A stretch of DNA of 64,000 nt from PLGF01 sp052139695 (lineage in GTDB: Bacteria > Verrucomicrobiota > Verrucomicrobiia > Limisphaerales > Palsa-1400). Both the position numbers and the translations under genes were made by a program. Of this stretch, positions 53,556 to 61,579 are shown one piece after another (positions within the stretch are counted from its first letter, which is position 1; every line of letters begins with the position of its first letter). The notes below the pieces were generated by a model. The model had not been told where the DNA came from, ran no database searches, and saw only the letters and a program-made list of their open reading frames with translations. The stretch lies in NCBI GenBank assembly GCA_052139695.1, contig JBKQWF010000106.1, positions 56,203 to 120,202 on the forward strand, in the 5' to 3' direction.

Positions 53556-54419
53556 TTATTCCCCAGGCGGCTTTTTCGCGCCAACCGTCTTTTGGCCTGC
53601 GCGGATGCCAAGAATTGTTGAACTTCTGTGGCGAGGGTCAGCGCTGCCATCCACGCCCGCGGCCAATAACGCCGCTCCGAGAGCGCCGGTGAATTGCGGC
53701 CGCGGCACGACCTGGACAGGATGATTCAAGACCTGTTCCAGGGCCGAAGCCATCCCTGGTTGCAACGCCACGCCTCCCGTGAAATAAACCGGCGGCGCGG
53801 TGAAGCGGCCCGCCATGGCGGAGACCCTGGTGGCGATGGCGTTTTGCACGCCGGCGACCACGTCCGGCAAAGGCGCGCCTTCGGCCAGGAGGCCAATGAT
53901 TTCCGTTTCAGCAAAGACGACGCAGGTGTTGCTGATGAGCGCCGGTTTCTTGCTCTGCTGGCCCAAGGCGGCCAACGTTTCCCAACTCATCTGCAAGCGG
54001 GAGGCGAGCGTTTCCAGAAAACGCCCGGTCCCGGCGGCGCAGCGGTCATTCATGGCAAAATCCCGCACGCGTCCAGTCTCATCCAGGCTGATGACCTTGC
54101 TGTCCTGGCCGCCGATTTCCACGATGGTACGCACCCCCGGCGCCACATGATGCACGCCGCGCGCGTGGCAGGTAATTTCCGTGACCGTGGTGTTCGCGAA
54201 ACGGATGGCGTTGCGCCCATAGCCTGTGGCAACGACGCCCGAAACTTCCGCACGCGCCACTCCCGCCTCCCGCAACAGCTTTTGAAACAGTTCGGACGCC
54301 AGACGTTCCTGTTCCACGCCTTGGTCATCCAGAACCGATGCCAGGACGAGCGAACGGTCGCTGTCAAAGAGCACCGCCTTGATCGCCCTTGACCCCGCGT
54401 CTATCCCGGCGCAAATCAT
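53556..54419 (-). CDS. [4Fe-4S] ATPase activase (HgdC/BadF/BcrA type)
   Basis: The 287-residue protein is a compact, complete activase of the ASKHA fold: GIDAGSRAIKAVLFD (phosphate 1), EIGGQDSKVI, Cys127 in NDRCAAGTGRFLE, Cys166 in SNTCVVFAETE, and YFTGGVALQPGM. Cys127 and Cys166 have the same numbers as the cluster ligands of Acidaminococcus HgdC, where the dimer shares one [4Fe-4S] cluster and opens like an archer on ATP hydrolysis to drive an electron into the partner. It overlaps the HgdB-like gene upstream by ATGA. Its partner is therefore most likely one of the three HgdB-like proteins of this operon. Confidence 0.92.
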   Translation of the reverse strand: MICAGIDAGSRAIKAVLFDSDRSLVLASVLDDQGVEQERLASELFQKLLREAGVARAEVSGVVATGYGRNAIRFANTTVTEITCHARGVHHVAPGVRTIVEIGGQDSKVISLDETGRVRDFAMNDRCAAGTGRFLETLASRLQMSWETLAALGQQSKKPALISNTCVVFAETEIIGLLAEGAPLPDVVAGVQNAIATRVSAMAGRFTAPPVYFTGGVALQPGMASALEQVLNHPVQVVPRPQFTGALGAALLAAGVDGSADPRHRSSTILGIRAGQKTVGAKKPPGE

Positions 54420-55801
54420 GTTGTTTCCCCCGATTTGACGGTTTCCATCAGGGCCTGCAACCGTGAAGTCAGCGTTGGCATCAGGGCATCGCTGACCGGC
54501 GGAACTTCAATTTCAATCGCCGGTATCGCGAGCCTGTCCCGCACATAAGCACGGATGATTTCTCCTTCGCGGGCACAGTGGCTGGCGCCGGGAATGCGCG
54601 AAATGACCAAGGCCTGGGCGTGGCTGGCCTGGCATTCCCGGGTGATGCGGGCGGCGCGTTCGATGGTTGGACCCACCATCGGATCGGCCAAAGCGGCGCA
54701 GGCCAGCGCTTCCAGCGGCGGCATTTCTTCCGAAATCAAATCCAGCGCGTGCGTGATCATAAAATCCGACCCGCAAAGACGTCCGCCCAGGTCTTCCAGC
54801 AAATTCATCGCTCGTAGATCCGCCACCGGATTGACCCAAAAAATGCGGATCGCATCAGGACGAAGCACACCCACATTCATCCGGACCCGCTTTTGCGCCT
54901 CCGTCAGCAAGCCGTCCAGCACCACGACGGTTTCTTCGCGGTCGGAGCAGAAGTGAATGGCCAGCATTTCGGCCACGAGCATTTCCAAGGCGGGCAAAGG
55001 CGCGAGGGGCGCCAAATAGACTGTTTGGCGAAGCGCGTTGAGCAAGCGCCGCACCTGGTTGGCAAAGCGAATGCCCTTCGCCAATTGACGTTCCTCCAGG
55101 GGCCGGCCCGCCAATTTGCCCAAGGCCCGGCTGACGCGCCGCAATTCCGCCCGCACGGCCTCCACCTGCGTTTTTGGGGCGAAGAGATTTCCCGGCAGCG
55201 GGCAGGAAGCCTCACCCGGCACGGGTGGCCGGCGGCGTGGGATTTCCCACCACAAAATAGGATGCCCCAGGCGCTCCAGGCGTTGCGCAATGGCGGAGAA
55301 ATCGTCACAGATTGCCCCGGCGCTGCAAATGAGCAAATCCGGACGGGGAAAATGTTCGTCGTTTTGAAACGCGGGCACCATCGCTCGAACCGGGCAAAAG
55401 GAAGCGTCCAGCCCCAGGTTTTCCGCCTTTTGCAGCAGGCGGTCGCTGCATTCCATCAGGCAAGGCGTCCACCACGCGCCGTCCGGATAAAAGGCGCGCA
55501 CGCCCGGCAAGGACCAGGCCATGACCGGCACGGTGCCGAGGTCCTTCATCGTGCCAACAATCTTTTCGCCGCCGGCGCGAGCTTCGCGGAGCCGGTCGTT
55601 TTCCGTCAATAAAAAATTCCACAGGCGCAAAGCCGCCGGCGACTCGTCAAAACGCAACTGTTCCAGCCGGGCGTCTCCTTGCTCCCTCAGATGGCGCCGC
55701 AACGGGCCCCCATAAAAGCCTTCGTTCAAACCCGTTCGCCGGAGCCGGCTGTAATGCGCGTCCCATTCGGTCAGGTTTAACTTGTGCGGCGCGCGGTTCA
55801 T
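54416..55801 (-). CDS. HgdB/BcrB-like 2-hydroxyacyl-CoA dehydratase family protein (third in operon)
   Basis: The 461-residue protein has the two- to three-domain Rossmann-like fold of the dehydratase D-component family, recognisable from VGTMKDLGTVPVMAWSLPGV, TPCLMECSDRLL, DASFCPVRAMVPAF, DLLICSAGAICDD and SRIPGASHCAREGEIIRAYV. Several Cys lie at places where the family binds Fe-S clusters, but the exact ligand set differs from HgdB. It is longer than the first HgdB-like gene of the operon. It probably forms a complex with the other two and receives electrons from the activase encoded just downstream (ATGA overlap at both ends). Confidence 0.75.
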   Translation of the reverse strand: MNRAPHKLNLTEWDAHYSRLRRTGLNEGFYGGPLRRHLREQGDARLEQLRFDESPAALRLWNFLLTENDRLREARAGGEKIVGTMKDLGTVPVMAWSLPGVRAFYPDGAWWTPCLMECSDRLLQKAENLGLDASFCPVRAMVPAFQNDEHFPRPDLLICSAGAICDDFSAIAQRLERLGHPILWWEIPRRRPPVPGEASCPLPGNLFAPKTQVEAVRAELRRVSRALGKLAGRPLEERQLAKGIRFANQVRRLLNALRQTVYLAPLAPLPALEMLVAEMLAIHFCSDREETVVVLDGLLTEAQKRVRMNVGVLRPDAIRIFWVNPVADLRAMNLLEDLGGRLCGSDFMITHALDLISEEMPPLEALACAALADPMVGPTIERAARITRECQASHAQALVISRIPGASHCAREGEIIRAYVRDRLAIPAIEIEVPPVSDALMPTLTSRLQALMETVKSGETT

Positions 55802-56760
55802 TTGAGCGATTCCACGAAAGCTTCAATTCTATTGACTTGTTGCCGCGAAATTCCGTTCTCTTCGCCTGCTTCCAGCAGCAAAACCGGCAGGCCGGTCTCT
55901 TCCCGCAAAGTCGCTGCCTCGGCCCGCCAAAGGTCGCAGGAGGTGAAATGCCACAGCACCGAGCCGCGAACTCCGCGCGCCGAAAGTCGCGGTTTCAGCC
56001 AGGCATACATTTTTTTGTTCGGGCGCTGGAACGCGTCAACAATTCCTCGAAAGCCGCAGTTGACCAGCGCCTCGAATGGGTCCTCCGAGTCCGCCAGATC
56101 AATGTCCGCAACGAGGCCGCGTTCACCTGTTTCGGCGGCGTTGAGCACGACGCGTCCGCCGGCGTGTTCGATCACCTCAAGCAACGGCCAGTGTGCCGCG
56201 CCAAATGGCCCGCCGACGATGGCCAAGGGCGCCTGACGATTCGCCATCTCCGCGGCAGGGGCGGAAAAGGAACCGTCGCGCTGAAATTGCTCCACGGCCT
56301 GGGCAAAGGGCCGCGCCGCGCTGCCCGGCGCGGCCGCCAGCAAATTGCGGCGGGCCTCCCGCGCTTGCCGCATTTCACGCCGCAAGGCCGCAGGCGTTGG
56401 CGCGACCCCGCCGAGGTCCACAAGAAAACGTCCCAATCGCTCCAATTCGCCCCGGTAGATTCGTTTCGCCGCGGGCGTTTGCGTTGCCGGGAGATTGAAA
56501 AGAAAGGCGTGGCCCGGTCCGTCGAGGGTTGCCAGGTCAAAACCGCGCCGCAATTGATCGCAGGAAGTGGCGAAAACCACCGCGCAATCCGGTTTGGCCA
56601 GGGCAAAGCGAACCGCCCGTTCCGCAAACAAGCAGACTCCCGCGGCCAGAGGCAGGGCTGGGCGGGCAAAGCTCTCTTCGCACCAGATGGCGCTCGCTAC
56701 CAGTTGGTGTGCGCGGACCCATTCAGGAGGAATCCAGGGACTGGTGAGGAGCACGCGCAT
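55798..56760 (-). CDS. HgdB-like 2-hydroxyacyl-CoA dehydratase family protein (second, short)
   Basis: From ATG 56760 the 320-residue product begins RVLLTSPWIPPEWVRAHQLV, close to the usual family start (entry of the first Rossmann domain). It continues with ATSCDQLRRGFDLATLDG and ends with VRGSVLWHFTSCDLWRAEA and LPVLLLEAGEENGISRQQV, a typical dehydratase C-terminus with a Cys for cluster binding. It is clearly shorter than HgdB (about 380-400). The open frame extends to 56853, but those residues lie inside the methyltransferase gene, and 56760 leaves an 11-bp gap instead. Its stop overlaps the next gene by ATGA. As the third paralogous chain, it may be a structural or substrate subunit. Confidence 0.75.
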   Translation of the reverse strand: MRVLLTSPWIPPEWVRAHQLVASAIWCEESFARPALPLAAGVCLFAERAVRFALAKPDCAVVFATSCDQLRRGFDLATLDGPGHAFLFNLPATQTPAAKRIYRGELERLGRFLVDLGGVAPTPAALRREMRQAREARRNLLAAAPGSAARPFAQAVEQFQRDGSFSAPAAEMANRQAPLAIVGGPFGAAHWPLLEVIEHAGGRVVLNAAETGERGLVADIDLADSEDPFEALVNCGFRGIVDAFQRPNKKMYAWLKPRLSARGVRGSVLWHFTSCDLWRAEAATLREETGLPVLLLEAGEENGISRQQVNRIEAFVESLK

Positions 56761-56771
56761 GGCGCCGCCGG

Positions 56772-57578
56772 CTAGGGAAGTTTCTCCGCCAGCACCAGGC
56801 CTTGGATGATTTTGCCGGCCTGGGCCAGAGATTGAATGAAGCGCATCTCGCAAACCAGGGTTTGCGCCAGCGCGGTGTCAAAGCCGATGATCTTCAGCGC
56901 ATCGTAAGTCAGTTGCTTCTCGATCATGTCAAGATAAAGCGGCATTAAGGCGGCGAACCGCCCCGTGCCGCCGGCTTGCCGCAACACGCATCCGCGCGCT
57001 TCCAGAAGCGATTGGTATTCTTCGAGCGCGAGAAGGTTGGGAAATTTCATGAAACTGAGGAATCTGGCGGCTTCGGCGTCGCTCAATCCCGCCGGACCAA
57101 GCATCCAATCCGTGAAGGCAATGCGCCCCTTCGTTTTCACCAGGCGCGCGGCTTCGGCAATCAAGCCCGGCTTGTCTTCAACGTAGCACCAGGCGTCTTC
57201 ACCCCAGACGAAGTCGAACTGCCCGGCGGGCAAACCCGTCGCGGAGGCCTCGCTTTGCACAAAGGAAATCTTGTCCCCCAATCCCTCGTCCGCGCAACGG
57301 CGGCGGCCCAACTCCACCATGGAGGGCGTCGCATCCACTCCGACCATGCGCGCCACCTGGCAAAAGCGGACCAGGAACCGCATGCCCGCGCCGGTGCAAC
57401 AGCAAAAGTCAACCCCCTGCCCGCCGGCGGCGATGCCGGCGCGCTGGGCCAGGTCCATGGAAGACTGAAAGCCGCCCAAGTGAATCTGCTCACCCATGAG
57501 CAGTTCCCATAACCGGCCTTCCGGCCCGGAATAAACGGCTTGAACATCTCGCAAATGAATTGTTGGGGCGGATTTCAT
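56772..57578 (-). CDS. Class I SAM-dependent methyltransferase with Cys triplet in motif I
   Basis: The 268-residue protein has the class I Rossmann pattern: motif I at residues 56-67 (VDFCCCTGAGMRFLV), VDATPSMVELGRRRC, an acidic DFVWGEDAWCYVEDK and the KTKGRIAFTDW strand. The N-terminus (VYSGPEGRLWELLMGEQIHL, then GGFQSSMDLA) resembles small-molecule methyltransferases of the sarcosine/UbiE-like group. Motif I is normally DxGCGxG; here three Cys (59-61) occupy it. Start and stop both sit tightly in the operon (ATGA with the gene upstream, 11 bp to the gene downstream). The substrate is unknown; an acceptor linked to the HgdB-type chemistry, or a selenium or sulfur compound, is conceivable. 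Confidence 0.8.
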   Translation of the reverse strand: MKSAPTIHLRDVQAVYSGPEGRLWELLMGEQIHLGGFQSSMDLAQRAGIAAGGQGVDFCCCTGAGMRFLVRFCQVARMVGVDATPSMVELGRRRCADEGLGDKISFVQSEASATGLPAGQFDFVWGEDAWCYVEDKPGLIAEAARLVKTKGRIAFTDWMLGPAGLSDAEAARFLSFMKFPNLLALEEYQSLLEARGCVLRQAGGTGRFAALMPLYLDMIEKQLTYDALKIIGFDTALAQTLVCEMRFIQSLAQAGKIIQGLVLAEKLP

Positions 57579-58759
57579 CTCAATCCTCTGGCGCGGGTGG
57601 TTTCAAACAAGGCTTGGATCCGCGCCGTAATCCGGGCCGAGTCCGACGGCGAATAGTCCGTCGTTATTTTTAGATAAGGCAGCCGCAGTTCCTCCTCCGC
57701 CAGCTTGCGGACCTGGAAGGATTCGATGTCGTAAGTCAGACAGGCCTGCCAGACCAATTCGATGAGGCAATGCGGGCGCAATTTCGCCGCCAGCGCGCGG
57801 AGGGTTTGAAAGCGCTGGGTGTTGGGCGTCATGACTGAGCAGGGGAGGTGATAATATTTTCGCGCGATCGCGGCCAGGGCATCGGCTTCCTCCGGGTCCA
57901 CGTCGTCAAGAATCGGTTTCAGACCGGTGCAATTTTCCATCGCCACCACCACCGCGCCCGCCGCTTCAATCAATTCCACCACCCGCTCGGCGCCATGGAC
58001 CAGGGGCACGCCTGTCAAAAGAACTCGAATTTCGTCCCCGGCCGGTCCCGGCGGCCTTTGCGAGAAGATTTCCACCGCGCGTGCGTATTGCCGCAAATCC
58101 GCTTCCATGCCGGAAATAATGCTTTTGCATTCGAGCAATTGCCGTCCGGTCAAGGGCGTGGGCTGGCGGACCATTAAATCAGCCAGTTGCCGGCGGAGGC
58201 GGCGTTCGCGGTTCATCAAATGGATGGCCTCGCGCAATTTCTCCTCCGTGACGCGGGTCTGGAATCGCTCTTCCAAGTGTTCCTTGAACTTCCGCACCTC
58301 ATGCGTCCAGCGTGCCAGCGCGTCTGGATCGCTGGCTTTCTGCGGCAGTTCCAGCACATACATTGGCTTGGTCGCGCTCATCAGCTCGAACATCTTCTTT
58401 TTCCCGTCGCACGTCGTCTCGGCCACGATCAGGTCCGCCCCATTCAAGAAGGGGTTTTTCCCCGTGACGTGATAGCCAAAAGTCGATTTGATGAGCGGGC
58501 AAAGATTGGCGGGAAGAATTTGTTCCGCCGCCGGAATGGTGGATGCGGCGCCGCCACACAAACAAACCGGGATGGCTCCCGCGGCCAAAATGATCTCGCG
58601 GGGCGTGAATTCACACATGATGCCGACGATGGGTTTGCCCTGTGCCTTGGCCGCTTCGACGAAGTCGCAACAGTGCTCGATCATGCCGCCAAACCAGCGT
58701 AGCGGCTCGGGCGCGTCCGCGTTCGCGAGCGGTGATTGGGTGTCAGTTGCGTAAGCCAT
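57575..58759 (-). CDS. HgdB/double-cubane-cluster-type reductase component (first in operon)
   Basis: From ATG 58759 the 394-residue protein is the best match in the operon to the 2-hydroxyacyl-CoA dehydratase/double-cubane-cluster protein family: IVGIMCEFTPREIILAAGAI, PVCLCGGAAS, NLCPLIKSTFGY, LIVAETTCDGKKKMFELM, ENCTGLKP and IELVWQACLTYDIESF. Cys49, Cys66, Cys68, Cys87 and Cys117 are candidate cluster ligands. In characterised relatives this component holds a [4Fe-4S] or [8Fe-9S] cluster and, after ATP-driven electron input from an activase, reduces a small or CoA-bound substrate. The frame is open to 58819 but the family starts near MAYAT. It heads the operon; the DNA before it is the likely promoter region, though no clear -35/-10 pair is seen. 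Confidence 0.85.
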   Translation of the reverse strand: MAYATDTQSPLANADAPEPLRWFGGMIEHCCDFVEAAKAQGKPIVGIMCEFTPREIILAAGAIPVCLCGGAASTIPAAEQILPANLCPLIKSTFGYHVTGKNPFLNGADLIVAETTCDGKKKMFELMSATKPMYVLELPQKASDPDALARWTHEVRKFKEHLEERFQTRVTEEKLREAIHLMNRERRLRRQLADLMVRQPTPLTGRQLLECKSIISGMEADLRQYARAVEIFSQRPPGPAGDEIRVLLTGVPLVHGAERVVELIEAAGAVVVAMENCTGLKPILDDVDPEEADALAAIARKYYHLPCSVMTPNTQRFQTLRALAAKLRPHCLIELVWQACLTYDIESFQVRKLAEEELRLPYLKITTDYSPSDSARITARIQALFETTRARGLR

Positions 58760-58930
58760 AATGCACCACGCCACTCCTGATGGCGTTCTCCGCTTTGAGC
58801 AAAGGGCAATTAGCACCAATGGTCAATGCGAATATCGAACCATTGTTTGCGCGCCCATCACGCAAGAATAGGGTGATGATGTCAGATACACTCAGAAAAA
58901 TGGTGTCAAAAAAAATGGTTAGTGACGGGG

Positions 58931-59182
58931 CTAACGCTTATGGATTCCTTCCCTAGGCGGGAGCCGTGCGTCAAATGTAAATTTCTCCGGCAAGCCGATG
59001 GAAATCCGTTTGAAATCGGGATGCGCCGGATTGAGCAAGTAGTTTGCTTCTCCCGAAATGAGGACGCTGGGCAGCGCCAGCACGGCCGACCGGGCTTCGA
59101 GCACCCAGACATCGCCAAACCGCTTGCTCGACAGCGGCGGCGGTTCAACCTGCCAAGCTTTTTGTGGTCTCAAATGCAACAA
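58931..59182 (-). pseudogene. RES-domain toxin remnant (C-terminal half)
   Basis: The frame encodes FGDVWVLEARSAVLALPSVL, then ISGEANYLLNPAHPDFKRIS and IGLPEKFTFDARL. This is the C-terminal part of RES-family NAD-degrading toxins (W-SAVLxVPS, NYLLNPxHPDF, PFxFDxRL). Upstream the frame reaches only LHLRPQKAW before rsmH ends at 59213, so the N-terminal half and the Arg/Glu catalytic part are gone. No Xre-type antitoxin is next to it. A leftover of a lost toxin-antitoxin module is the simplest reading. Confidence 0.75.
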
Positions 59183-59212
59183 ATGTCAATCCTTTTTTGC
59201 CGGGTTGTCGCA

Positions 59213-60250
59213 TCAGGCCGCGCGGCGCGCCCAGCGCAATTTGGCGGAGGCGGAGCGGGGATTGGTCCGGCGTTCCTCGGGACCAGCCCGTTGCGGGCCG
59301 CCCATTTCCGAAAAGATCCCGTCGCGCAGAGCCGCTTCGAACGTCTTTTTGACACGCCGATCTTCCCCCGAATGGAATGTCAGAATGGCGGCGCGCCCGC
59401 CGGGTTTCAGACACGCCGGCAAATGGCGAAGGAACATATCAAGGGCGGAGAATTCCTCATTCACAGCGATGCGCAAGGCCTGAAAGACCCGGCGAACGGA
59501 GTCGTCGCACTCCTCTTTTCCCAAGCGCGCCAGAATGCCGCGGATGGCGTTGGCCAGGCCGGTGGTGGTGGGCAAAAGCTTGCCGGAGAGCGCCGGGGCC
59601 AGCTCCGCCGCGCGCGGTTCGTCGGCGTTTTCTTCGAGCAATTGGCGCAAGGCGTCGGCGGGAAGGCGTTGCAGAAGATGGGAGGCAGGTTGCCCGCGCC
59701 GCGGATTCATCCGCATGTCCAGCGGGCCTTGATGTTTGACGGAGAATCCTCGCGCCGGATCGTCCAGTTGCATGGAGGAAACGCCAAGATCAGCGAGGAT
59801 CAGATCGGCGCTTTCGATTCCCGCATCCCAGAGCGCCTGCGGCAGGCCGGCGAAATTGCTTCGAACAATGGATAGGTTCTCCGTCCCGAAACCCAGGGCG
59901 CGCAGGCGGGACTCCGTTTTCGGAAGCTCAATGGGATCAGCGTCCAATCCCAAAAGGCGGCCGTTGGGCGAAATGCGGGCGAGCAGCTCTTGCGCGTGAC
60001 CGCCGTAACCGAGCGTGCAATCGACCGCCACCTCTCCGGGTCGCGGGGTGAGCGCTTCCAAAATCTCCGCCACCATGATCGGGCGATGCGTTCCGGCCGG
60101 CGTTTTTCCCGAAGCCAGCACTTTGGCCACGGTTTCAGCGCAACGGCCATGCTCCTTGTGTTTCTCCTCGAAACGGCGCGGATATTTTCCGGGGTAACGC
60201 GCCCGTCTTTTATGCGGCGGGGGCGGAGGAGAAGGAGTATCGTCAGTCAC
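59213..60250 (-). CDS. rsmH: 16S rRNA (cytosine1402-N4)-methyltransferase
   Basis: The 345-residue protein carries the RsmH motifs HRPIMVAEILEALTPRPGEV, DCTLGYGGHAQELL, DLGVSSMQLDDPARGFS, ALRIAVNEEF and ILTFHSGEDRRVKKTF. It methylates C1402 of 16S rRNA in the decoding centre. A Pro- and Lys-rich lead of about 55 residues is extra to the family core, and the gene may start later, near residue 55. In many bacteria this gene begins the mra/dcw cell-division cluster with ftsL and ftsI; here uppS lies upstream and a toxin remnant follows, so that cluster is not present at this place. Confidence 0.93.
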   Translation of the reverse strand: MTDDTPSPPPPPHKRRARYPGKYPRRFEEKHKEHGRCAETVAKVLASGKTPAGTHRPIMVAEILEALTPRPGEVAVDCTLGYGGHAQELLARISPNGRLLGLDADPIELPKTESRLRALGFGTENLSIVRSNFAGLPQALWDAGIESADLILADLGVSSMQLDDPARGFSVKHQGPLDMRMNPRRGQPASHLLQRLPADALRQLLEENADEPRAAELAPALSGKLLPTTTGLANAIRGILARLGKEECDDSVRRVFQALRIAVNEEFSALDMFLRHLPACLKPGGRAAILTFHSGEDRRVKKTFEAALRDGIFSEMGGPQRAGPEERRTNPRSASAKLRWARRAA

Positions 60251-60351
60251 AGCTCTGGAAGGGTCGCGGCTGGCCGTCCGCTATTCAAGAAGATTGGCCT
60301 GCGACATCAAATCCATTGGGCCAGCAGTGGCGAGCAAATTCCGCCCGGACT

Positions 60352-61086
60352 TTAGACCAGGCCGAAGCGGCGATGGCGCTTGGTATATTGTTCCAGGGCC
60401 TCGAAGAATTGGGCTTTGCGGAAGTCGGGCCAAAGAGTGGGGGTCACGACCAGTTCAGCGTAGGAGATTTGCCAGAGGAGAAAATTGCTGATGCGCATTT
60501 CACCGCTCGTTCGGATGAGAAGGTCGGGGTCCGGATAGGGGCTGGTGTAGAGGTGCTGGGAGACGACTTGCTCGTTGATTTCGGCCGGCTCCAATTGTCC
60601 GTCTTTGATCTTCTGCGCCATGCCGCGCATCGCTTCGATGATCTCCGTGCGCCCGCCGTAACTGAGGGCCAAAATGAGGGTCAGGCCGTTATTGCGGGCC
60701 AGGGCCGCTTTGGTTTTGCGGAGCTGTTCCTGGACGAATTCCGGCAGGCGGTAAATCTGGCCGATGGCTTCGAGGCGGACATTGTTGCGGGTCAATTCGC
60801 CGATTTCCGTTTTGAGGAACCGCGCCAGATATTGCATGAGGGTATCGACTTCCTCTTTGGGGCGGTTCCAATTTTCGACGGAAAAGGCGTAGAGTGTCAA
60901 ATATTTAACCCCCGCCTCCCCGGCGGCGCGGACCACGGCGCGGACGGATTCAACACCGTGGCGGTGGCCTTCGACGCGAGGCAGATGACGCTCCTTGGCC
61001 CAGCGCCCGTTGCCGTCCATGATAACGGCCACGTGGGTGGGGACGGTGGCTTTGGCTTGAGGGCTTAATGTGCCGCGCGAGTTCAA
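60352..61086 (-). CDS. uppS: Isoprenyl (undecaprenyl) diphosphate synthase
   Basis: The 244-residue cis-prenyltransferase has the catalytic Asp24 in VAVIMDGNGRWAK, VKYLTLYAFSVENW, LTLILALSYGGRTEI and the terminal DLLIRTSGEMRISNFLLWQISYAEL. It extends farnesyl diphosphate to the C55 lipid that carries peptidoglycan and surface-glycan units across the membrane. Length is normal. It starts 26 bp after the small conserved gene and is followed, after 101 bp, by rsmH on the same strand. Confidence 0.95.
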   Translation of the reverse strand: MNSRGTLSPQAKATVPTHVAVIMDGNGRWAKERHLPRVEGHRHGVESVRAVVRAAGEAGVKYLTLYAFSVENWNRPKEEVDTLMQYLARFLKTEIGELTRNNVRLEAIGQIYRLPEFVQEQLRKTKAALARNNGLTLILALSYGGRTEIIEAMRGMAQKIKDGQLEPAEINEQVVSQHLYTSPYPDPDLLIRTSGEMRISNFLLWQISYAELVVTPTLWPDFRKAQFFEALEQYTKRHRRFGLV

Positions 61087-61112
61087 GATGAAGAGGCTAA
61101 AGACGGAAGGGC

Positions 61113-61385
61113 CTATTCTTCCTTTTCTTTTTCCGGGCGCCGGACCAAGCCAACAGACTGGGCAATGTCATCGAACTCTTCGCGGCTGACGTCTTCGAGG
61201 CGTTTGCCTTTGGCGGTAAGCTTCTCGTTAATCTTGAGAGCCTTTTCGGTCATGACCTCGTGGGTCTCATGGGTGCCGCCGACGAGCGCAAAATTCGGGC
61301 CAGTGGTCACCCGCTTATGACCATCGGTATCCAAGCCTACCCCAAGCATGAGGGCCGACCTTTTCTTTTTTGGCTTGCCTGCCAT
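61113..61385 (-). CDS. Small conserved protein of unknown function
   Basis: The 90-residue protein has a Lys-rich start (MAGKPKKKRSALMLGVGLD), then HKRVTTGPNFALVGGTHETH and KALKINEKLTAKGKRLEDVS. A short, charged protein with a GLDTDGHKRVT core placed before uppS suggests a conserved gene rather than chance; I do not recognise a function. The conserved FALVGGTHETHEVM stretch could be a binding surface. It runs with uppS, 26 bp away, and is preceded by a strong palindrome (61495-61555). Confidence 0.65.
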   Translation of the reverse strand: MAGKPKKKRSALMLGVGLDTDGHKRVTTGPNFALVGGTHETHEVMTEKALKINEKLTAKGKRLEDVSREEFDDIAQSVGLVRRPEKEKEE

Positions 61386-61494
61386 TACATCAACCTAGGG
61401 GTGATCCGCCATCTTTCCAAGCTGAAAAGAAGCTGAGGCAACATGCTCCATACTCCGCGGATCAGCAATTCGACATGTAATGTTCCCTGGCGAC

Positions 61495-61555
61495 GGGAGG
61501 GCGGAAGGGCCGCGCCGCCCTGTTAATCATGGGGCTCGCGGCGCTCGCCCCTCCC
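61495..61555. repeat. GC-rich compound palindrome
   Basis: GGGAGGGCG (61495-61503) pairs with CGCCCCTCCC (61546-61555), with an inner AGGGC/GCCCT stem. It lies in the gap between the cytochrome gene and the small gene, both read leftward, and looks like a relative of the double-hairpin repeats elsewhere in the window. Confidence 0.6.
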
Positions 61556-61579
61556 GAAAACTCCCGTTGCGCGGACATA

